The translations under genes were made by a program, and so were the position numbers. From positions 12,279,501 to 12,343,500 of the forward strand of contig JAPVLO010000003.1 of assembly GCA_027257055.1 (NCBI GenBank): DNA of 64,000 bases, given 5' to 3'. Below, one piece after another: positions 57,475 through 64,000 of this stretch (positions are counted from its first letter, which is position 1; every line of letters begins with the position of its first letter). This DNA comes from Cephalopachus bancanus. Taxonomy: Eukaryota > Chordata > Mammalia > Primates > Tarsiidae. The notes under the pieces are model-generated. The model worked only from the letters and a program-made list of their open reading frames with translations. It had not been told where the DNA came from and did not search any database.

Positions 57475-57515
<41 letters not shown>
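57475..57515. repeat. (GT)n microsatellite
   Basis: About 20 GT units shortly after the Alu end, pure. Confidence 0.95.
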
Positions 57516-57516
<1 letters not shown>

Positions 57517-60500
57517 CCACACATGCTTTCCTCACTCTCAATAGGACAAGTTTATTACTTCCATTATCATTTATCATTAGGAAATTAAGAATCAAGTTTT
57601 AATTATTCCCAGTCATTCATTTCTGGGCAAGGTTAAGGTGGGAGTCAGCAGTGAGGGAACTAGGTGAACCTTATAACAGAACCACGAAAGACCATGAAGA
57701 TATAAATTTTGTTCAGAAGAGTCACAACCCTCAGCATTTCTTGGATTTTTTCTAAAGCATGTTTTTCTTGGCAGCTGTACTTATCAGCATATGTGAAAAT
57801 ATTATCCAGGGTGCATCTGTATTTTCAGAAATGTGACATGATAGCATCCCTCAAAGAAAGGGATTTGGTGGTGAACATCCATCAACTTTTACTCACTGGA
57901 CTCCCTGAGGTATGACCTTGTGTCATGTCAATATTTTCTCCCCTCTACCAGCAAAATTGGAAGATATAAAGACAAAAAGTACCTCAACGTCTTGTCATCA
58001 TTGCCTTCCTCTCCCTTCTTTCCCAACCTCCTTCCCCTTGGTGCTGGCCAGAATGACAGGGGGAAAATTGTTGCTGTTATTGCCTTTTTCTTTTAGGGAA
58101 ATAATGTCAAAGATAAACAATATTTACAGATTTAACCCAAATGTTAGTCATAAAATGATCTTCCAATGCTTGGATGTGTAATAAGGTACCTAGCGCCAAG
58201 TTAATACTGTCAACAGAAACCCCATCCAACTTTCTAAACTGTCTTCATATGAACTAGGCGCAGCTCTCAGGATACTACAAGGGGCAATTCCATAAAACAA
58301 GTCAAAGGGCACATTTGCCTCAGTTTCATACTGCCAGATCCTAATCTGCATTTCTTTTATAACAAGAGAGTTTAGAATTCTTTGGGGGATGGTATGGGTG
58401 GAGTGGGGACCCTTGCGTAAGCTTCCTTTTCAGAAAGAATAAGGGATTTGTGATGGACTGCTCTTTTCAAGACCACTACTCTATTGAAAAACATGTCCAG
58501 CTCTCTTTCCCTAACCATTAAGATATTTGACTTACTATTTGATAGTTATGCCCGCTCAACTGTGATGCAAGGAAAAGACACACACTGGGAACTGTGTCAT
58601 TAGTCACAGTTATGAGAACGCTGGGGCTCAGTATTTTTTAATCTGGGGTGGACAATGGGGTTTATAGAAATCACAAGCTTTGCTCAATTTTCTTGGGGCA
58701 GCAGCCTGAGCCGAAGTGACTGCCCTTTCTCTAATTAACCTAGCACTTACAACTTGTTTCCCACAGAGGTTTCAATTGGCTCAATTTGCTACTACTCGGT
58801 ATAAAATTCTCCATCAGCCAAAGTTCCCATGCAGACATCCCAGAAGTAGCTGGCCTCCCTCCAGCCCAGTGGTCTTTCCAATCAGCTGTGTCCAGGAGCA
58901 GAGTAGGCTTTTCTGAAAACACAATGGGACAGTCATGGTAGTTTATGTAGAAAATATTCCATTTAAACACTCTTTCATCTTATGGGATATGTGCACATGG
59001 AATTTTGTGGCTCCAAAAATTCTCTCTAAATCCTCTTTATCATAGGGTGATGGTTCCATGGGTCTAAAGGGATGCTTGGAGAGCTTAGGGGATAGGTTAT
59101 GGTGTACACCCTCCCCAGTATATGATATGGGTGAGGGCTTGCTATCCTCTTTATTTTGGTACTTGTAATACAAGAAAGGAAATAAGGTTTGGTTCCCACT
59201 AGGCTGTGTGGGGCGGCTAGAAAAGCTTCTCAAAGCAATTATAATAATCATGCTGACTGCTTTTTGTTTTTTTCCCAGTCTAGTAGAATAAAAACAATTT
59301 AGCTATAACAGAGCCAACATTTAAGTGGGATCTTTCACTTATTGTTGGACTAATATTAAGGATAGGTAGACTTGGTAGGCACCTAGAGAGAAGAATTTTA
59401 AAAACCCTAACATCTTCCTGATCCCCAATAAATGTTTTTCAGTGGTATGTGGAAGTGTATACTATATTGTCTTTATTTCCTTATAGCATTTAATACCACA
59501 GATATGTTGACTTGAAAAGAGGAGACAACTTCTGGCTTCCCACATCTCTAGTGAAATTATCACAAGATGCCTTTTTTTTAATTAGGAAAAGACTGTTTTT
59601 GTGTTGCATCTCAGGGAACAATCCCATCTCTATATCCCAGACCCCTGCTAGATAGGACCCAACAATGAAAGGAAGCTGGTGCGAACTAACTAGTCAGTCC
59701 CACATCTGAGAAAGCAATTAAGTGGAGAAGATTTGTGTGGGCCCCCAAATTTCCAAATTGAGAAAGGCAAGAAGAGGACACAGGATACACAGGAAGCTTT
59801 GTATTCAGATGCTTTTACGGTAACTATCATAGTTTCAAGACAGCAGCTTTATCAGAAATTAGCAAAGGAGTAGACATTTTGCCTATTTATGAAGCTCCGG
59901 TACCTGGCTATAGCCATGCTTTGTACCTAGACAGGGAATAAGACCAAATGGGAAACCAGATGCAGAAGGTGACCTTTGGAACAATAGTTTCAATAAACAC
60001 AGAGAACAGGCAAGGTTGAGATGGCTCATGGCTTTAGCTTCCTTTTCTCTCCTCTCTGGCTGCTTTATCAGTTGACTGAAAGTAAGCATGTTGACTTGCC
60101 CTCTAGCCTGTGATGTGAGGAACAGGTTGGCAGGGAGGGAAGCTGGGTCATCCACTCACCTGTGCTGAAGGGTGAATGGGAGACAAAGGGCCTTCATTCA
60201 CCTGTGTGCAAGGTTGAATAAATAGAAGTGGGGAATGCTCTCAGTCAAATAAAAAGTCTAGCAATAGCAATCAATAATTTAGCACTGCAGAGGCAAAGAA
60301 AGAACACATATTGAAAAAAATCACATATAAAAAATAAGCCATATATATTCTTTGTACTCCCAATAAAATTCCAGCAAAGCTCAGGCTATGAAGCAAAAGA
60401 TAAAAGATGGGATAATAATAAAACAGTCAGATATACAATTCCAAATTTGGAAAAAAGCAGTCAACTACAGGAATCTCCCCCACTTAATTACTTTCTCAGA

Positions 60501-60592
60501 TATGGACTTAGAGCCAGGCACAAACAAATGGGAGCTGGATAAAATTTTTTAAAATTCTAGAAAAAAATTAAAATGCAATAGCACATTTAAAA
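57516..60592. other. Unassigned DNA
   Basis: About 3 kb without a named repeat. Frames at 57709-57915, 57912-58181 and 59883-60155 have no recognised domain. The last 350 bases are A-rich and may be an old retroelement tail. Confidence 0.45.
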
Positions 60593-61148
60593 TTTGCTTT
60601 AGGATTTAAAAATCGACCTTCCATATAATCCCACACTCACCCTGCTGGGAATATACCCAGAGGAACTCAAATCACTCTGTGAAAAAGACACCTGCACATG
60701 TATGTTTATTGCAGCATTATTCACAATAGCAAAAACATGGAACCAATCATGCTGTCCATCGAAAGAGGACTGGATTTTAAAAATGTGGTACATATACACA
60801 AGGGAATATTGCGCAGTCATAAAGGACAAAATTGTGAACTTCACAACTTGGATGGACTTTGAGTCTATAATACTGAGTGATCTATCACAGAAACAAAGAA
60901 CTGTGTACCACATGTTCTCACTCATAAGTAGACCTTGAACAATTATCATAATACTATAAGAATGGGATTGGCAGTAGTGGGAAACTGCCAGGGGAGGTGG
61001 GGGTAGGATTGGTAGTAGTGGGAAACTGCAAGGGTCGGGGTGAGCACACCTCATCAACAAGGGCAACTGCATAATGAACATTTGTATACCTAACCCTGAA
61101 TTGTACCCTACAACTTTAAAATTAAAAATAAAATAACGTTTGCTTTAG
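60593..61148 (+). mobile_element. Lineage-specific L1 3' end, 5'-truncated, recent
   Basis: About 536 bases (60603-61138) between TTTGCTTTAG repeats (60593-60602 and 61139-61148). It includes the end of ORF2, a 3'UTR and an A-rich tail (AAAATTAAAAATAAAATAA). The 3'UTR contains ACCTTGAACAATTATCATAA, a G-rich GGGAGGTGGGGGTAGG and TGTACCCTACAACTTTAAAA. The G-rich block is followed by a local copy of GATTGG(C/T)AGTAGTGGGAAACTGC (60966 and 61009). The 3'UTR differs from anthropoid L1PA elements. Confidence 0.93.
60608..60938 (+). pseudogene. L1 ORF2 C-terminal remnant
   Basis: An open frame of about 110 codons encodes the end of the L1 ORF2 protein, the endonuclease/reverse-transcriptase polyprotein. 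Only the cysteine-rich C-terminal region is left; the endonuclease and reverse-transcriptase domains are missing through 5' truncation. Recognisable words are LLGIYPEEL, TCMFIAALFTIAKTWNQ, MWYIYTREYCAVIKDK and MFSLIS. The frame is uninterrupted to the natural stop at 60936-60938, which supports a recent insertion. There is no start codon or promoter of its own. Confidence 0.92.
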
Positions 61149-61584
61149 AATGACAAAATCACCAGTGTGTATATTCCAGGCTATAATTTGGAAGACAGAG
61201 AAAAAAAAACTCTTCAAAAATGCAAAAGAAAAAAAAAATGGGGACGTGAGAGAAGAATAAGGAAAGAAAAACTGGTACATCTCCAGGACAATAACAGTGA
61301 CAATTCACTGTGTTTGTGAATAAAAAGCTGGATGAAACAAAGGAAAATAAATGTGTAAAATTGTCACAAAGGAATTGAAGATCTATTAACATGCTTAATA
61401 TGGAAACACCACACACACTTCTATTGAGTAAAAAACAAGACAGAGATAAATTTCTCATGCCTTCTACTTCATTTGATTTATGTATTTAACCCCTCTCTCT
61501 TTTACTTATTTATTTGTTCCCTTTTATCCCTATACACAAGTTCTATTTTCTCCCTCCCCTCCATGTAAGTATTCCAAATGCTTT
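61149..61584. other. Unassigned DNA
   Basis: A-rich at first, then pyrimidine-rich. No gene recognised. Confidence 0.5.
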
Positions 61585-61895
61585 TTTTAAAAATTAGCTT
61601 TATTAAGGGGTAATTTATACACAGTACAATTTGCTGTTTTAAAATGTACAGGCTAATAAGTTTTGACAAATGCACATAATCATGTAGCCATTAACAAAGT
61701 CAAGGTAAAGTATATTTCACCCTCCCCGACCCCCAATTCTCTTCTCCTCTGCAGGCAACTCACTCCCTTAATCTGGTCCCTGGAAGCTAAGGTACTTCAT
61801 TTTTGCCTTTAGATTTCATATAAGTGGATGTATATCATATGTAGTGCTTTGTGTCTGGTTCCTTTCAGTTAATATAATGCTTTTGGAGTTATTAA
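61585..61895 (-). repeat. Old L1 3'UTR, reverse
   Basis: TTAGCTTTATTAAGGGGTAA, TACACAGTACAATTTGCTG, TAAGTTTTGACAAATGCAC, TCATGTAGCCATTAACAAAG and ATAAGTGGATGTATATCATA follow the reverse L1MC/L1ME-type 3'UTR. Confidence 0.75.
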
Positions 61896-61939
61896 TACAG
61901 GTAATTCTCCTACCTGTAGTTTCTTTTTGCTCTCCAATG

Positions 61940-62290
61940 TGTTCACACTTCCTTCCTTCTTAGACAAACCCAATCTCTTTTCCCTCGTGCCATGGCATTC
62001 ACTCTGGGTTACAGGCCTTCCTCCTCCTCACTGGGTCTATGGGTCCTCTGCCGTAACCCCTTTTCTTCTCTGGTAAACCTCCACTCCTTCTTTACCACCC
62101 AACTCAAAGATCTATCTCTTTATTAAGCCTTGTCACATTCTCCCACATTTTCCCTTCTACAGACTTGTGCCCTGGGTTCTCTCTTTTCTTGCAGTTACAC
62201 ATTACAGTTTCTTTACCAGGCTCCGGTTGTGTTTTGTCTCTGAATCCCAGTCTGTTGATCAGGAGGAAAAGGCAGCATGTCTTACTCTGT
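61940..62290 (+). repeat. L2-like 3' region
   Basis: ATGGCATTCACTCTGGGTTAC, AGGCCTTCCTCCTCCTCAC, ACCCAACTCAAAGATCTATC, AAGCCTTGTCACATTCTCCC fit the L2 3' region in order, at low identity. Confidence 0.45.
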
Positions 62291-62647
62291 CTTGTTGCTG
62301 TTCCTGAGTTTTCACTACACCTCTTGGATGTGGATTTGGGCAGAAGTTATTACACTGACAAAGAACTTGAGGCCAAGAGATGTGAAAACTTGCTCAAGAG
62401 AGAAATCCAGATCATCAGTCTTGCACATGTAACTTGAGGCATTTTCCAAGAGCACAACTTTGCTCATCTCATCTGTTCTGAAAGAGAATTGGATATTAGC
62501 TAGTAAGGACTAAGATTGAGCAATCAAGGAGTCAGAGTCTTTGAACCTGGGCCTAAATAGGTTATCCTATGGTTTGTTGGTGGTATGAGGTAGTGAAGCA
62601 TCTAGTCATAGGTTATGCAGCTTTCCTCAACAAGACTTCAGCAAGAG
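62291..62647. other. Unassigned DNA
   Basis: The end of a 90-codon frame (62165-62437) lies here; no domain. Confidence 0.5.
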
Positions 62648-62973
62648 AATTAAGCCTGGTCAGGCTCGGCAGCTTAGCCTGTAATCCCAGAACTTTGGGA
62701 GGCCAAGGTGAGTGGATTGCCTGAGCCCACGGGTTTGAGACCAGCCCGGGCAAACTTGGCGAGACATCTATACAATAAATCAAAAAATTTATCTGGGGGT
62801 GGTATCATGTGCCTGTTGTTCCAGCTACTTGGAAGGCTGAGGGGAAGGATCGCTGGAACCTAGCAGGTCAATGCTGGGGTGGCCATGAGTGTGCCACTGC
62901 ACCCCAGACTGGGCGACAGAATGAGATTCCAACTCAAAAAAAAAGAAAGAAAAAACAAAAGCAAATTAAGCCT
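62648..62973 (+). repeat. Lineage-specific Alu with 10-bp target duplication
   Basis: A dimeric Alu at 62658-62963 between AATTAAGCCT repeats (62648-62657 and 62964-62973). The A-box region reads CAGCTTAGCCTG (62670-62681), the family deletion form with two substitutions; the B box is GGTTTGAGACC. Linker TACAATAAATCAAAAAATT; end GATTCCAACTCAAAAA. Confidence 0.94.
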
Positions 62974-63179
62974 AATTGCCCCAAGGCATTCATTGTTTGT
63001 AGTAAATGAACTTCTCCCAAATGCCTCTAGAATGCACTAGATGCAACCTTGGGAAAATTGAGATAATAGTCATTCAGATTATTTCTATGTACTGTGTTTC
63101 CAATGGGATACCCCAGACAGGAAAGACAGCCTAGAAGGATAAATTGGTAACAGGGAACAAAGATAATACAGTCAAAAAG
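62974..63179. other. Unassigned DNA
   Basis: Nothing recognised. Confidence 0.5.
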
Positions 63180-63345
63180 TCAGAAATTTATAGTCAGAAG
63201 ATGCTGGTTTGTAGCCCAGTTTCATCATTCTATAACATTAACTTCTCAGAGCCTCAGTTTCCTTATCGGTTAAATATGATAATTATACTATTGACCTCAC
63301 AAGATATGTTCCAAATGATATGGCATTTCTGAAAATGGTTTGTAA
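63180..63345 (+). repeat. MIR SINE
   Basis: GTTTGTAGCCCAGTTTCATC, ATTAACTTCTCAGAGCCTC, AGTTTCCTTATCGGTTAAAT, TATTGACCTCACAAGATATG follow MIR. Confidence 0.7.
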
Positions 63346-64000
63346 TCTGTCTCATATGGTACAGATGTGAGCATTGGCTATGCACTAGAAGGAATCTTAG
63401 TTATTAGACCAACAGTTGACTCCCAAGCAAGTGTTTTAATCATCAGGAAAAAAACCACATATCTTTTCTGATTTATTCCCTCCAGCCTTACATCTCCTAC
63501 ACACACTCACATCTATACACATATTTCTGCCTAAAACCAGATAAACTGAGAGCAAGCCACGACAGATTTATTGTCTTCTTTGTTCAGAGAAGCACCAAAA
63601 ATGGAAGATAAATGTTTATTTGCTTATCTTGGGAGGTATGGCGTATTAATGAGCAGTTACTTTGTCAGTGGCAGAGGAAACATTGTACATTGCGAAAGGA
63701 ACCCCCAAAAGGCAAGACCTCTGGATAAAGTTGAAGGGTTGTGTCCTACAAAACAATACTCAACCTAGATGGTGAGAGGGCATTGAAATCCAGCCCATAT
63801 TCCACTTGCCAAACCCCATGCTTTGACTTAGGACTACATCCTTCCAGAGGAAGGGAAAAGAGGCTGCCTTTTTCTTTAGACAAAGATGTCACCTGCTAAC
63901 CAAGCCCTACCCCTTGAGGCAGGGTGATCCACCCAGTGGTTGTGGTCAGGAGAGAGAGCACATTTTTTTTTTTTTTTGGCAAAACTCTGACAAAAGACAT
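63346..64000. other. Unassigned DNA; T-run near the right edge
   Basis: No gene recognised. A run of about 16 T at 63963-63979 could be the tail of a reverse retroposon, but what follows (GGCAAAACTCTGAC) to the window end does not look like Alu or L1. Confidence 0.5.

Noticed and set aside
57131..57524. Reverse ORFs over the Alu at 57148 ([12 protein letters not shown] words)
   Set aside because: The familiar translation of an antisense Alu; not a gene. The same applies to frames over the Alus at 25246, 31783 and 34868.

Overview
The window looks like non-coding nuclear DNA of a primate: A/T-rich, CpG-poor and full of interspersed repeats. Fourteen Alu-type SINEs (dimeric, plus one monomer), primate-type L1 ends and relics of MIR, L2, MaLR-type LTRs and Tigger elements all point this way. 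No open reading frame shows a recognisable gene apart from remnants of transposon proteins, so I annotate it as intergenic or intronic sequence. The bacterial categories (operons, ribosome binding sites, CRISPR, IS elements) do not apply.

The host is probably not a human, ape or monkey. Six Alu copies belong to a family with traits that human AluJ/S/Y lack: TGGCTCAGCCTG at the A box, a CAATAAATCAAAAA linker, CTACTCGGAAGGCTGAGGCGGAAGG in the right arm (here in pieces shorter than 20 bases) and an ACTCCAACTCA end. The most recent L1 end has an intact ORF2 C-terminus but a 3' untranslated region unlike the anthropoid one. Three short irritans-type mariner copies are also present. Together these suggest a tarsier, an inference from memory of repeat families and not a database result.

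Layout. 0-10 kb: T-rich DNA, Alus, a long-decayed L1 at 3.4-4.5 kb and DNA-transposon relics near 8.7 kb. 10-20 kb: AT-rich tract, an old L1 end, mariner copy 1 (14.9-15.5 kb), a (TG)n tract and a 37-bp tandem duplication (19.2 kb). 20-30 kb: a 210-bp local duplication (20.3 and 22.2 kb), a young Alu with a perfect 14-bp target duplication (25.2 kb) and a reverse L1 carrying a Tigger-type MITE. 30-40 kb: a MaLR LTR in an L1, mariner copy 2 in another L1 (33.5 kb), and a nest of L2, MaLR LTR, Tigger and mariner copy 3 (37.6-39.7 kb). 40-50 kb: an LTR whose interior has expanded into a 42-bp minisatellite and then received a small retrocopy; also Alus, L2 ends and a compound (TC)n(AC)n tract. 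50-64 kb: largely unassigned DNA with MIR relics, a young Alu pair (57.1 and 62.7 kb) and a lineage-specific L1 end (60.6 kb).

There is no gene set here that works together. The window's biology is its transposon history: L1 machinery mobilising Alu and a retrocopy, internally deleted mariners probably moved in trans, and nested insertions that give a relative time order. Coordinates of old repeats are estimates by eye; those with target duplications are given to within a few bases.
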